A stretch of DNA of 64,000 bases from Streptomyces hyaluromycini (GTDB lineage: Bacteria; Actinomycetota; Actinomycetes; Streptomycetales; Streptomycetaceae): assembly GCF_002217755.1 (NCBI RefSeq), contig NZ_BCFL01000018.1:496001-560000 (forward strand). Reading direction: 5' to 3'. The notes under the pieces were generated by a model, which did no database searches, was not told the origin of the DNA, and saw nothing but the letters and a program-made list of their open reading frames with translations. Position 1 is the stretch's first letter. Each line of letters starts with the position of its first letter. Of the stretch, positions 45,659 to 54,531 are shown piece after piece. The position numbers were made by a program, and so were the translations under genes.

Positions 45659-47731
45659 ATGACCGGACACCGCCCTCCGGGTGTCTTCAGACGCACGGCC
45701 GTCGCGATCGCCGCGGGCGCCCTGGCACTCGCGGGCGTCGTCGCCCTGCCGGCCACCGCCGCGCAGGCGGACACCACCACCAAGGGCGATGTGATCGCCA
45801 ACCTCTGGGAATGGAACTGGAACTCGATCGCGTCCGAGTGCACGAACGTGCTCGGCCCGGCCGGGTACGGCGCGGTGCAGGTCGCCCCGCCGTCCGAGTC
45901 CCTCAAGCAGTCCAGCTACTACTGGTGGGACGTCTACCAGCCGTACTCGTACACCCTGAACAGCCGTTTCGGGACGGCGACGCAGTTCGCCGCGATGGTC
46001 ACCGCCTGCCACAGCGCGGGCGTGAAGGTCTACACCGACGCGGTCATCAACCACACGGCCGCGCAGACCGGCACCGGCTACGACGGCACCACCATCACCA
46101 ACAAGTACGACACCCCGGACTGGGACCCGAGCGACTACCACACCTCCGCCGACTGCCCCACCTCCGACCTGACCATCCAGGACTACTCGAACCTCACCCA
46201 GGTCCAGAACTGCGAACTGCTGGGCCTGCCCGACCTCAAGACCAGCGCCGACAACGTCCGTTCGGGTCTCGCGGCCTTCCTCAACAAGCAGATCGCGCTC
46301 GGCGTCGACGGTTTCCGGGTGGACTCGGCCAAGCACATCCCGGCCACCGACCTGGCGGCCATCGTCGCCAAGCTGAACACCACCACGTCCGGCGCGGCGC
46401 CGTACGTCTTCGACGAGATCTACCCGGGCTCGACCCCGCAGCCCAGTGACTACTACGGCTCCGGTGACGTCCTGGACTTCACGTACGCGAGCAAGATGAA
46501 GTCGGCCTTCCAGGGCAATGTCTCGGACCTGGCGTCGCTGTCCTCGTCCGGCATCCTGCCCGCCGCCAACTCCGTGTCCTTCGTGACCAACCACGACACC
46601 GAGCGCAACGGCCTCGACATGAGCTACAAGGACGGCGACAGCTACCGGCTCGCCAACCTCTTCCAGCTCGCCTACAAGTGGTCGACGCCGACCGTCTACT
46701 CCAGCTGGCAGTGGACCCAGAGCGACCAGGCACCGCCGAACTCCGCCGGCTTCGTCACCGACACCGACTGCTCCAGCGGCTGGAACTGCCTCGACCGCGA
46801 CACCGCCGTCGTCGGCATGGTCGCCTGGCACAACGCGACCGGCAGCGCCGCCGTCTCCGACTGGTCGACCAAGTCGTCCTCCGTCATCGGCTTCGGCCGC
46901 AGCGGCGCCGGCTTCTTCGCCGTCAACAACGGCTCGTCCTCGGCCACCTACACCTTCGCGACGGGCATGGCCGACGGCACCTACTCCGACGTCATCGACG
47001 GCGGCGCCACCAAGGTCACCGTTTCCGGCGGCACCGCGAGCATCACGATCCCCGCGAAGGACGCCGTCGCCTTCTACAACTCCTCCTACACCTGCACGGT
47101 CGGCTGCGACGACGGCGGCAGCGGCGGCGGCTCCACCTCCACGGTGACCGCGACCTTCAACGAGTACGCGTCCACCACGACCGGCACCAACGTCTACGTC
47201 GTCGGCTCCATCGACGCCCTGGGCTCCTGGGACACCTCGAAGGCGATCCAGCTGTCGTCCTCCGGGTACCCGATCTGGTCGGGCGCGGTGAACGTGCCGA
47301 TCAACACGTCCTTCCAGTTCAAATACATCAAGAAGGACAGCTCGGGGAACGTCACCTGGGAGTCCAACGCCAACAGGTCTGCCACGAGCGCGACTTCGGC
47401 GCTCTCCCTCGACAACTCCTGGAACGTGGCGAACACCGACGCCACGGACGTCACCTTCAACGAGTACGCCACCACCACCTACGGCACCAACGTCTACGTC
47501 GTCGGCTCCATCGCCTCCCTCGGCTCCTGGAACACGAGCGACGCGATCCCGCTGTCCTCGGCGTCGTACCCGACGTGGAGCAAGCTCGCGATCGTTCCGA
47601 AGAGCACCACATTTGAGTACAAGTTCATCAAAAAAGACAGCTCCGGAACCGTGACGTGGGAGTCGGGCACGAACCGCTCCTACACGACGGGGACCTCCTC
47701 CGGCTACACGACAAGCGACACCTGGAAGTAG
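45659..47731 (+). CDS. Secreted alpha-amylase with tandem CBM20 starch-binding domains
   Basis: A 690-aa exported GH13 enzyme. Start ATG 45659 (GGAG 8 nt upstream). Signal peptide about 1-38 (RTAVAIAAGALALAGVVALP). The catalytic domain runs from NLWEWNWNSIASECTN with catalytic motifs GVDGFRVDSAKHIP, YVFDEIYPG and [11 protein letters not shown]. After a Gly/Ser linker (GGSGGGST) come two CBM20 copies (about 495-590 and 597-690), both with NVYVVGSI..LGSW and FKYIKKDSSG or KFIKKDSSG. Streptomyces amylases of this type usually end in one CBM20. It cleaves internal alpha-1,4 bonds of starch and is divergent from the amylase-pullulanase gene. Confidence 0.95.
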   Translation: MTGHRPPGVFRRTAVAIAAGALALAGVVALPATAAQADTTTKGDVIANLWEWNWNSIASECTNVLGPAGYGAVQVAPPSESLKQSSYYWWDVYQPYSYTLNSRFGTATQFAAMVTACHSAGVKVYTDAVINHTAAQTGTGYDGTTITNKYDTPDWDPSDYHTSADCPTSDLTIQDYSNLTQVQNCELLGLPDLKTSADNVRSGLAAFLNKQIALGVDGFRVDSAKHIPATDLAAIVAKLNTTTSGAAPYVFDEIYPGSTPQPSDYYGSGDVLDFTYASKMKSAFQGNVSDLASLSSSGILPAANSVSFVTNHDTERNGLDMSYKDGDSYRLANLFQLAYKWSTPTVYSSWQWTQSDQAPPNSAGFVTDTDCSSGWNCLDRDTAVVGMVAWHNATGSAAVSDWSTKSSSVIGFGRSGAGFFAVNNGSSSATYTFATGMADGTYSDVIDGGATKVTVSGGTASITIPAKDAVAFYNSSYTCTVGCDDGGSGGGSTSTVTATFNEYASTTTGTNVYVVGSIDALGSWDTSKAIQLSSSGYPIWSGAVNVPINTSFQFKYIKKDSSGNVTWESNANRSATSATSALSLDNSWNVANTDATDVTFNEYATTTYGTNVYVVGSIASLGSWNTSDAIPLSSASYPTWSKLAIVPKSTTFEYKFIKKDSSGTVTWESGTNRSYTTGTSSGYTTSDTWK

Positions 47732-47865
47732 GCCCGGAAAGATTCCGCGGCCCGGCGCGAACAAATCCGCGGTGTCGTGCATCGAACCTCGTGTACAGCA
47801 CCAGAGGACGGCACGGGGCGCAGACCACGCCCCGTGCCTCACGACACGAGTGGAGCGTCGTCGCC

Positions 47866-48471
47866 GTGAACGAAGACCTGAACACCTACAGCACCGACAC
47901 CGCCGGGTCCGCGGGCAGGCACCGTGCCCGCCGCGGGTTCAGCCGCGCCAAGCTGGCCGGAGGCGCGGCCGCCCTCGCCGGTCTGGGCCTTGTCTGGGCG
48001 GGTACCGCCAATGCCGCGACCCCGGCCGCCGCCAAGGCCACGCCGACCTGCTCCGCCGCCGCGCTCAAGGCCACCTTCGGCCAGCAGCTCGCCGGCGGCA
48101 TGAACCACCAGGGTGTCGTCATCACGCTGCGCAACCTCAGCGGAAAGACCTGTGCGCTGCGCGGCTACCCCGGCCTGGGCCTGGAGAACTCCGCGCACAA
48201 GGCGATCACGACCCACACGCACTGGGGCAACACCTGGTACGCCAAGGACCCGGGCAAGAAGACCCTCGTCCTCAAGGACGGCCAGAGCGCCGAGGCCGTC
48301 GTCGCCTGGACCCACGCCAACACCGGCACCTCGGGTGCGGTGCACGCCTCCTACCTGGAGATCACGCCGCCCGCCTCGACCAAGCACAAGACGCTGGCGT
48401 TCCACGAGTGGGTCGACCACGCCGACCTCTCCGTCACCGCGCTGGCCAGGCACATCAACGTCACTCCCTGA
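47866..48471 (+). CDS. Secreted DUF4232-type protein
   Basis: A 201-aa exported protein starting at GTG 47866. Basic N-terminus (RHRARRGFSRAKLAG), a hydrophobic stretch to about residue 50, then a DUF4232 beta-sandwich: LRNLSGKTCALRGYPGLGLE, NTWYAKDPGKKTLVLKDGQS and TLAFHEWVDHADLSVTAL. Two Cys may pair. The family is common and secreted in actinomycetes with unknown function. It has its own upstream gap of 135 bp. Confidence 0.8.
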   Translation: MNEDLNTYSTDTAGSAGRHRARRGFSRAKLAGGAAALAGLGLVWAGTANAATPAAAKATPTCSAAALKATFGQQLAGGMNHQGVVITLRNLSGKTCALRGYPGLGLENSAHKAITTHTHWGNTWYAKDPGKKTLVLKDGQSAEAVVAWTHANTGTSGAVHASYLEITPPASTKHKTLAFHEWVDHADLSVTALARHINVTP

Positions 48472-48472
48472 G

Positions 48473-49249
48473 TCAGGCCCCTGCGCCGCCGTCCACGCGC
48501 AGAACCGTGCCCGTCACGTAGGAGGCACGGTCGCTGAGCAGCCAGGCGGCGGCCTCGGCGATCTCCTCGGGGGCGGCCGTGCGGCCCAGCGGGGTCGTGG
48601 ACCTCATCCGGTCGATGACGCCCGGGGTGGCCGCCTCCCATTCGCGGACCATCTCGGTGAGCGTGCCGCCGGGGGCGATCGCGTTGACGCGGATGCCCTC
48701 GGGGCCGTAGGTGACGGCCGCCGACTCGGTGAGGCTGTTGACCGCGCGTTTCAGGGCGCCGTAGACCGGCAGGACCGGGTTGGCGCGCAGGCTGCCGACG
48801 GAGGAGTTGTTGACGATGGCGCCGCCGGAGGCGGTGGCGCGGATGGCCCTGACCTCCTCGGCCATGGCGAGCCAGACGCCCTTGAGGTTCACCGCGGTGA
48901 TCCGGTCGAAGTCCGCCTCGGGGAGTCCGTCCACGGGGCCGGGCTGCTGGATGGTCGCGCCGTTGTTGAAGGCCAGGTCGAGGCGGCCGTAGACCTCCAC
49001 GGTGCGGTCGACGGCGGCCCGGACGCTCGCCGCGTCGGCCAGGTCGCAGACCGCGTAGTCCGCGCTGCCGCCCGCCGCCCTGATCTCCTCGGTCACCGTC
49101 TTGAGCTGGTCCTCCGTGCGGGCCGCCAGCAGGACCCGGGCGCCCTCGCGGGCGAAGAGCCGGGCGGCCGCCGCGCCGATGCCGCGCCCGGCTCCGCTGA
49201 TGAAGGCGACCTTGCCGGCCAGAAGGCCTGTGTTCACCGTGTTGTCCAT
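48473..49249 (-). CDS. Short-chain dehydrogenase/reductase
   Basis: A 258-aa classical SDR. NAD(P)-binding VAFISGAGRGIGAAAARLFA (TGxxxGxG motif), NNGA loop in LDLAFNNGATIQQ, catalytic Ser in IVNNSSVGSLRA and YxxxK in YGALKRAVNSL. It ends with VTGTVLRVDGGAGA. The substrate is unknown. It is divergent from the XRE regulator, its probable controller, across about 85 bp. Confidence 0.9.
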   Translation of the reverse strand: MDNTVNTGLLAGKVAFISGAGRGIGAAAARLFAREGARVLLAARTEDQLKTVTEEIRAAGGSADYAVCDLADAASVRAAVDRTVEVYGRLDLAFNNGATIQQPGPVDGLPEADFDRITAVNLKGVWLAMAEEVRAIRATASGGAIVNNSSVGSLRANPVLPVYGALKRAVNSLTESAAVTYGPEGIRVNAIAPGGTLTEMVREWEAATPGVIDRMRSTTPLGRTAAPEEIAEAAAWLLSDRASYVTGTVLRVDGGAGA

Positions 49250-49335
49250 GGCTTCGAGCCTGCGACCGGGCGCGGGGCCCATCCAGGCACCGGCGGTACC
49301 TGGATGCGGCCGGGCGCCCGGCGCACACTGGTGGC

Positions 49336-50202
49336 GTGGACAGGCAAGAACTCGCGGCTTTCCTGCGCAGCCGACGTGAGCGGATCTCCCCCGCCGAGGT
49401 GGGGCTGCCGCGCGGTCCGCGCCGCCGCACGCCCGGGCTGCGGCGCGAGGAGGTGGCGCAGCTGGCGTTCATCTCGACGGAGTACTACACACGCCTTGAG
49501 CAGGCCCGGGGGCCGCGGCCGTCGCGTGAGGTGCTGGGCGGGCTGGCGCGGGCGCTGCGGCTGTCGGACGCCGAGCGCGGGCATCTCCACCATCTCGCCG
49601 GAGCGCCGCCGGGACCGCCGCCCGGGCCCTCGCGCGAGGTCCGGCAGAGCCTGCTCGACCTGCTGCACCGGCTTCCGCAGGCCGCCGCCTTCGTGACCTC
49701 CGCGACCTTCGAGGTGCTGGCCTGGAACGAGCTGGCGGCCGCCCTCATGGAGGACTTCTCCGCGCTGCCCCCGCGCGATCGCAACCTCATGCGCCGCGCC
49801 TTCCTCACCCCGCGCCCGGCGGGCAGCAGGCTGTACGGGGTGTCGGACGTGGACACCTTCGCCCGGCTCTCGGCGCAGCGCCTGCGGGCCGCGGCGGGCC
49901 GGTACCCCGACTCGCCCGAGGTGACCGGCCTGGTGGCCGAACTCCTCGCCGGGAGCGAGGAGTTCAGGCGGCTCTGGGAGTCGCACGACGTGTCCGCCGA
50001 GCCCACCCTGGTCAAGACCTTCCGGCACCCGGTGGTGGGTCCCGTCACCGTCAACTGCGACGCCCTCGACATCACCGACCGGGACCAGCAGGTCGTGATC
50101 TACACCGCGACCCCGGGTTCACGGTCCGAGGAGGCGCTGCGGCTGCTGTCGGTGATCGGCACCCAACGGATGGACCCTCAGCAGGCGGACTTCCCGGCGT
50201 AG
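49336..50202 (+). CDS. XRE-family regulator with MmyB-like ligand domain
   Basis: A 288-aa regulator. HTH at about 10-75 ([48 protein letters not shown]). The C-terminal MmyB-type PAS-like domain runs from [20 protein letters not shown] to [19 protein letters not shown]. Start GTG 49336 has no ribosome binding site; CACACT ends 6 nt before it, so it is probably leaderless. Regulators of this class usually control the adjacent divergent dehydrogenase. Its 3' end overlaps the convergent amylase gene by 25 bp. Confidence 0.9.
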   Translation: MDRQELAAFLRSRRERISPAEVGLPRGPRRRTPGLRREEVAQLAFISTEYYTRLEQARGPRPSREVLGGLARALRLSDAERGHLHHLAGAPPGPPPGPSREVRQSLLDLLHRLPQAAAFVTSATFEVLAWNELAAALMEDFSALPPRDRNLMRRAFLTPRPAGSRLYGVSDVDTFARLSAQRLRAAAGRYPDSPEVTGLVAELLAGSEEFRRLWESHDVSAEPTLVKTFRHPVVGPVTVNCDALDITDRDQQVVIYTATPGSRSEEALRLLSVIGTQRMDPQQADFPA

Positions 50203-51551
50203 ATCGCGAGGGCGGTGTTCGAGGCCAGGGTGGCGGTGAACTGGCCGCTCGAATTGACCGTCACCGACGTGTTCGCCTGCACGTTGCAGTACGTCCCGGC
50301 CGGCAGTGACGTCTGGTACGTCCGGGTGAGCGAGCCCGACTCGTGGTTGATGGCGACGTAACCCTTCGCGCCCCGTCCGAAGGCGATCGCGTCGGCGCCG
50401 TCGTCCCACCAGTTCGTCATCGACTCGCCGCGCACCGCGTTGCGGAAGGCGACCATGCGGATGATCTCCGGCCAGGCGTGCTGGCACTTCCAGCCGTCCT
50501 GCCAGCAGGCGTTGACGACACCGTTGTTGGGCGGCCCGGCGTCGGCGTCGGACCACTCGTAGCCGGAGTTGATGTCCGGGGCGCCGTACGGGTAGGCGAG
50601 CATGAAGACGTTGGCCAGGGTGTAGTTGGCGCCGTCCTTGTAGTTCAGCGTGGAGCCGTTGCGCTCGGTGTCGTGGTTGTCGACGAAGACCCCGGCGACC
50701 GAGCTGCTCATGTACCCCCAGCCCTCGCCGTAGTTCTTCAGGTAGGCGAGGTTCTCGTCGTTGAAGACGCGCTTGAGGTCGTAGGCGTACCGGAACTCCT
50801 GGACGTCCCCGTTGCCGGTGTACTCGGTCGGCTGGACGGCCTCGCCGGCGCCGTAGATGACCTCCTGCTTCCAGTACACGGACGGGTTGGTCAGCCGGGT
50901 CTTGATGTTGGCGAGGTCCTCGGCCGGGATGTGCTTGGCCGCGTCGATCCGGAAGCCGTCGACGCCGAGGCCGAGCAGGTCGTTCATGTAACCGGCGATC
51001 GCCGACCGGACGTACTCCTCACCCGTGTCCAGGTCGGCCAGGCCGACGAGTTCGCAGTGCTGGACGTTCCAGCGGTCGGCGTAGTTGGAGACGAGCGAGG
51101 TGCAGTCGTCGAAGTCGTAGGAGGAGTACAGGCCGGGGTAGTTGTACTTCGTGTACGACGAGCCGCCGGTGCCGGTGCCGCTGCCCGCCGACATGTGGTT
51201 GATCACCGTGTCGACGACCACCTTCACACCGGCCGTGTGGCAGGTGTTCACCATGTTCTGGAAGGAGGTGCGGTCACCGAGTCTGCCCGCGATCTTGTAC
51301 GACACCGGCTGGTACGACGTCCACCACTGCGAGCCCTGTATGTGCTCGGCGGGCGGGGAGACCTGGACGTACCCGTAGCCTGCCGGGCCCAGGGTGTTGG
51401 TGCACTCCTTGGCGACCGAGCCGTAGTTCCACTCGAAGAGGACGGCGGTGACGTCCTTGGTGCCGGGCGGGGAGGCCGACGCGACGGACGGGGTCATGAC
51501 AAGGGCGGCCACCGTGAAAGCGACGGCCCCGGAGAGGGCTCTGCGTGCCAT
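50178..51551 (-). CDS. Secreted alpha-amylase without starch-binding domain
   Basis: A 457-aa exported GH13 enzyme. Start ATG 51551 behind GAAGGA. Signal 1-27 ([20 protein letters not shown]). Catalytic residues are in [30 protein letters not shown] and [15 protein letters not shown]. The C-terminal domain C ends at [13 protein letters not shown] with no CBM20, unlike the amylase at 45659. It probably acts on soluble maltodextrin or starch. A MalR-like palindrome lies just upstream of its start. Confidence 0.94.
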   Translation of the reverse strand: MARRALSGAVAFTVAALVMTPSVASASPPGTKDVTAVLFEWNYGSVAKECTNTLGPAGYGYVQVSPPAEHIQGSQWWTSYQPVSYKIAGRLGDRTSFQNMVNTCHTAGVKVVVDTVINHMSAGSGTGTGGSSYTKYNYPGLYSSYDFDDCTSLVSNYADRWNVQHCELVGLADLDTGEEYVRSAIAGYMNDLLGLGVDGFRIDAAKHIPAEDLANIKTRLTNPSVYWKQEVIYGAGEAVQPTEYTGNGDVQEFRYAYDLKRVFNDENLAYLKNYGEGWGYMSSSVAGVFVDNHDTERNGSTLNYKDGANYTLANVFMLAYPYGAPDINSGYEWSDADAGPPNNGVVNACWQDGWKCQHAWPEIIRMVAFRNAVRGESMTNWWDDGADAIAFGRGAKGYVAINHESGSLTRTYQTSLPAGTYCNVQANTSVTVNSSGQFTATLASNTALAIYAGKSAC

Positions 51552-51578
51552 GTGGGGTTCCTTCACCGTTGAAGGCGC

Positions 51579-51598
51579 TTGCTGAAATATTGCAGCAA
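51579..51598 (-). promoter_or_regulatory. Probable MalR operator of the alpha-amylase
   Basis: Inverted repeat TTGCTG (51579-51584) n8 CAGCAA (51593-51598), 28 bp upstream of the start codon, with a further CTTGCGG adjacent. Confidence 0.55.
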
Positions 51599-51622
51599 AC
51601 TTGCGGTGACGCAGATGTTAAA

Positions 51623-51650
51623 GGCCCGCTGCCTGAAATGGCAGCGGGCC
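51623..51650 (-). terminator. Hairpin between aglA and the amylase gene
   Basis: Perfect 11-bp stem GGCCCGCTGCC (51623-51633) and complement (51640-51650), 6-nt loop. Lies downstream of aglA on the minus strand and probably ends the maltose operon transcript. Confidence 0.75.
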
Positions 51651-51685
51651 GTGTGAAGTTGATGCAAGAACTTTCAGCCGGGGCG

Positions 51686-53401
51686 TCAGGCCGTCGTGAA
51701 CCACACGGTCGTGTCCGCCGGAACCTTGGCCTCGCCGTCCGCCTCGGTCACCTCACCGCTGGTGAGCAGCACCCGGCCGTACGCCGGAGTGGTCACGGAC
51801 TCCCCACTCGTGTTCGCGACACACACGAACTCCCCGCGCCGGAAGGCGAGGACGCCCTCCGGGGCGCGCAGCCACTCCACCGCCTCGCCCGCGCCGAGGT
51901 CGGTCTGCGTGCGGCGCACGCTCAGCGCGGAGCGGTACAGCTCCAGGGTGGAACCGGCCGTCCCGGTCTGCGCCTCGATGCTCAGCTCGCCCCAGCTCGC
52001 GGGCTGCGGCAGCCAGCTGCCCCCGGCCCCGAAGCCGTACGACGAGCCCTCCCGTGTCCACGGGATCGGCACCCGGCAGCCGTCGCGGAAGCCGTCCTGG
52101 CCGGCGCCGCGGAAGTACGCGGGGTCCTGGCGGACCTCGTCGGGCAGGTCCACGACGTCCGGGAGGCCCAGCTCCTCGCCCTGGTAGATGTACGCCGATC
52201 CGGGCAGCGCGAGCATGAGAAGGGTGGCCGCCCTGGCCCGGCGCAGGCCGAGGTCCCGGTCCCCCGCCGTGCGGATCTGGGTCCCCAGTCCCGGCGGGTT
52301 GGCGAAGCGGGTGGCGTGCCGGGTGACGTCATGGTTGGAGAGCACCCAGGTGGCGGGGGCGCCGACCGGGCGCATGGCCTCCAGGGTGCGGTCGATCACG
52401 GCCCGCAGTTCCTTCGCGTCCCAGTCGGTGCTCAGGTACTGGAAGTTGAACGCCTGGTGGAGCTCGTCCGGACGGACGTAGTGGGCGGTGCGCTCGACCG
52501 TCGGGGTCCAGGCCTCGGCGACGAAGATGCGCCCACCCGTCGCCCGCCACCGCCCTTCTGCGGAAGGCCCTTCGGGCCCCAATTCATTTTCGGCGTACTC
52601 GTCGAGGACGTGCCGCCACTGGCGGTAGACCTCGTGCACGCCGTCCTGGTCGAAGAACGGCATGACATCGTTGCCCAGCAGCTTCAGCTGGTCGGCGTCG
52701 CCGATGTCCGGAAGGCCGTCCGCCTTCACCAGTCCGTGGGCGACGTCGATACGGAAGCCGTCCACGCCCATGTCCAGCCAGAACCGCAGGATCGAGCGGA
52801 ACTCGTCGCCGACGGCGGGGTGTTCCCAGTTGAAGTCGGGCTGCTCGGGGGCGAAGAGGTGGAGGTACCACTCGCCGTCGGCCACCCGGGTCCAGGCCGG
52901 CCCGCCGAAGATGGACTCCCAGTCGTTGGGCGGGAGTTCGCCGTTCTCGCCCTTGCCCGGGCGGAAGTGGTAGCGGTCCCGCGACGGCGAGCCCGGGCCC
53001 TCGGCCAGCGCCCGCTTGAACCACTCGTGCTGGTCGGAGGAGTGGTTGGGCACGAGGTCGACGATGATCCGCAGCCCCAGCCCGTGCGCGTCCCGGATCA
53101 GCGCGTCGGCGTCCAGCAGGTTGCCGAACATGGGGTCCACGGCCCGGTAGTCGGCGACGTCGTAGCCGGCGTCGGCCTGCGGGGAGGCGTAGAACGGGCT
53201 GAGCCACACGGCGTCGACACCGAGGTCGCGCAGGTACGGGAGTCTGGAGCGCACGCCCTCCAGATCCCCCATCCCGTCGCCGTTGCTGTCGGCGAAGCTG
53301 CGCGGATAGACCTGGTAGATCACCGCGTCCCGCCACCAGTCGCGGCGACGGGCGACGGTGACGTCGGCGGGGGCCGGTGCGGCGGATTGCTGCTGGCTCA
53401 T
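51686..53401 (-). CDS. aglA: Alpha-glucosidase (GH13)
   Basis: A 571-aa cytoplasmic enzyme (no signal peptide). It hydrolyses maltose and short maltodextrins brought in by MalEFG. GH13 landmarks: [47 protein letters not shown] (nucleophile), GRIFVAEAWTP (acid/base) and WVLSNHDVTRHATRF. Start ATG 53401 is preferred, with AAGGA 4 nt upstream. An ATG 30 bp earlier has no ribosome binding site and would add ten codons including a rare TTA. It lies downstream of malG, separated by a repeat and hairpin. Confidence 0.93.
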   Translation of the reverse strand: MSQQQSAAPAPADVTVARRRDWWRDAVIYQVYPRSFADSNGDGMGDLEGVRSRLPYLRDLGVDAVWLSPFYASPQADAGYDVADYRAVDPMFGNLLDADALIRDAHGLGLRIIVDLVPNHSSDQHEWFKRALAEGPGSPSRDRYHFRPGKGENGELPPNDWESIFGGPAWTRVADGEWYLHLFAPEQPDFNWEHPAVGDEFRSILRFWLDMGVDGFRIDVAHGLVKADGLPDIGDADQLKLLGNDVMPFFDQDGVHEVYRQWRHVLDEYAENELGPEGPSAEGRWRATGGRIFVAEAWTPTVERTAHYVRPDELHQAFNFQYLSTDWDAKELRAVIDRTLEAMRPVGAPATWVLSNHDVTRHATRFANPPGLGTQIRTAGDRDLGLRRARAATLLMLALPGSAYIYQGEELGLPDVVDLPDEVRQDPAYFRGAGQDGFRDGCRVPIPWTREGSSYGFGAGGSWLPQPASWGELSIEAQTGTAGSTLELYRSALSVRRTQTDLGAGEAVEWLRAPEGVLAFRRGEFVCVANTSGESVTTPAYGRVLLTSGEVTEADGEAKVPADTTVWFTTA

Positions 53402-53468
53402 GGCGTCCTTGATGCGTCGTAACAGGGTCATCGGGTCAGAGACGGATAAGGCGGTGGGGTGGTGACGA

Positions 53469-53512
53469 GGCGGCCGCGGTCACAGCGGGGTCGGATGGAG
53501 ACCGCGGCCGCC
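53469..53512 (-). terminator. Inverted repeat between malG and aglA
   Basis: Perfect 13-bp arms GGCGGCCGCGGTC (53469-53481) and complement (53500-53512), 18-nt loop. It may attenuate read-through from malEFG into aglA. Confidence 0.65.
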
Positions 53513-53514
53513 AC

Positions 53515-53570
53515 CCCGCGCGCCCCGTCAGGGGCGCGGGGAACTGCGCGACCAGCCACGACGAAGCCGC
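53515..53570. repeat. Intergenic repeat core, copy 5
   Basis: Hairpin CGCGCCCC (53519-53526) / GGGGCGCG (53531-53538), then GGGGAACTGCGCGACCAGCC, identical to the right arm of the copy at 37950-37978. Confidence 0.75.
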
Positions 53571-53609
53571 AGACGAACGACGGCCGAGGCGGCTTTTCGG
53601 CAACCGGCG

Positions 53610-54518
53610 TCAGCCCTTGGTTCCGCCGGCGGTGAGGCCGGTCACCAGGTTCTTCTGCACGAGGTAGAAGAACACGGCCACCGGTATCGCGATCAGCACC
53701 GCCGTCGCGGTCATCAGGTTGCGCTGCGCATCGTGCTCGCTGATGAAGCTCTGCAGGCCGACGGCGAACGTGTACTTGTCGTCGCTGAGCATGAACGTGG
53801 AGGCGAAGGCGACCTCGCCGAAGGCGGTGAGGAAGTTGTAGAACGCGGCGACCGCGAGGCCGGGCTTCGCAAGGGGCAGGATCAGCCGGGCGAACGTGCC
53901 GAAGGGCGAGAGCCCGTCGACGCGGCCGGCCTCGTCGATCTCGAAGGGGATCGTGTCGAAGTAGCCCTTGAGCAGCCACGCCGTGTACGGCACGACGGTG
54001 GTGCAGTAGACGAGGATCAGCCCGAGGTAGCTGTCGATGAGGCCGAGCCGCGACAGGATCTGGTACATCGGCACGATCAGCACGGCGATCGGGAACATCT
54101 GGGTGAGCAGCAGCAGCCACATGAACTTCCGGTAGCCGGGGAAGCGCATGCGGGAGACCGCGTAGCCGGTGGTGGAGGCGAGGATCAGGCCGATGACCGT
54201 GGTGCCGCCGACGACGATCATCGTCGTCTTGAACCAGTCCCAGAACCCGGTGTGCTGGAGGACGAACGAGTAGTTGTCCAGCGTCATCTTGTGCCAGATG
54301 CCGCTCGGGTGCAGGTAGTCGTCCTTGTCCGGGCCGAGGGACAGGAAGATCAGCCAGCCGACCGGGAAGAACGCGATCAGGCTCGCGACGGCGAGGACGC
54401 CGTGGACGACGGCGCTGCCCAGCGGGCCGCGCTCGCCCCTGCGGCGGACACGGCGGGTGGTCGTCACGGGGGCCTCCTCGGCGACCTGGGCGGAGGTCCG
54501 GACAGTGGTCGTACTCAT
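53610..54518 (-). CDS. malG: Maltose/maltodextrin ABC transporter permease
   Basis: A 302-aa inner permease with six predicted helices (for example VVHGVLAVASLIAFFPVGWL and FMWLLLLTQMFPIAVLIVPM). The ATPase-docking EAA loop is EIDEAGRVDGLSPFGTFARL followed by ILPLAKPGLA. It pairs with MalF to pass maltodextrin delivered by MalE. No ATPase gene is present, as in other Streptomyces where a shared MsiK energises several importers. It starts 14 bp after the malF stop, in one operon. Confidence 0.94.
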   Translation of the reverse strand: MSTTTVRTSAQVAEEAPVTTTRRVRRRGERGPLGSAVVHGVLAVASLIAFFPVGWLIFLSLGPDKDDYLHPSGIWHKMTLDNYSFVLQHTGFWDWFKTTMIVVGGTTVIGLILASTTGYAVSRMRFPGYRKFMWLLLLTQMFPIAVLIVPMYQILSRLGLIDSYLGLILVYCTTVVPYTAWLLKGYFDTIPFEIDEAGRVDGLSPFGTFARLILPLAKPGLAVAAFYNFLTAFGEVAFASTFMLSDDKYTFAVGLQSFISEHDAQRNLMTATAVLIAIPVAVFFYLVQKNLVTGLTAGGTKG

Positions 54519-54531
54519 GGGAACTCCTGTC

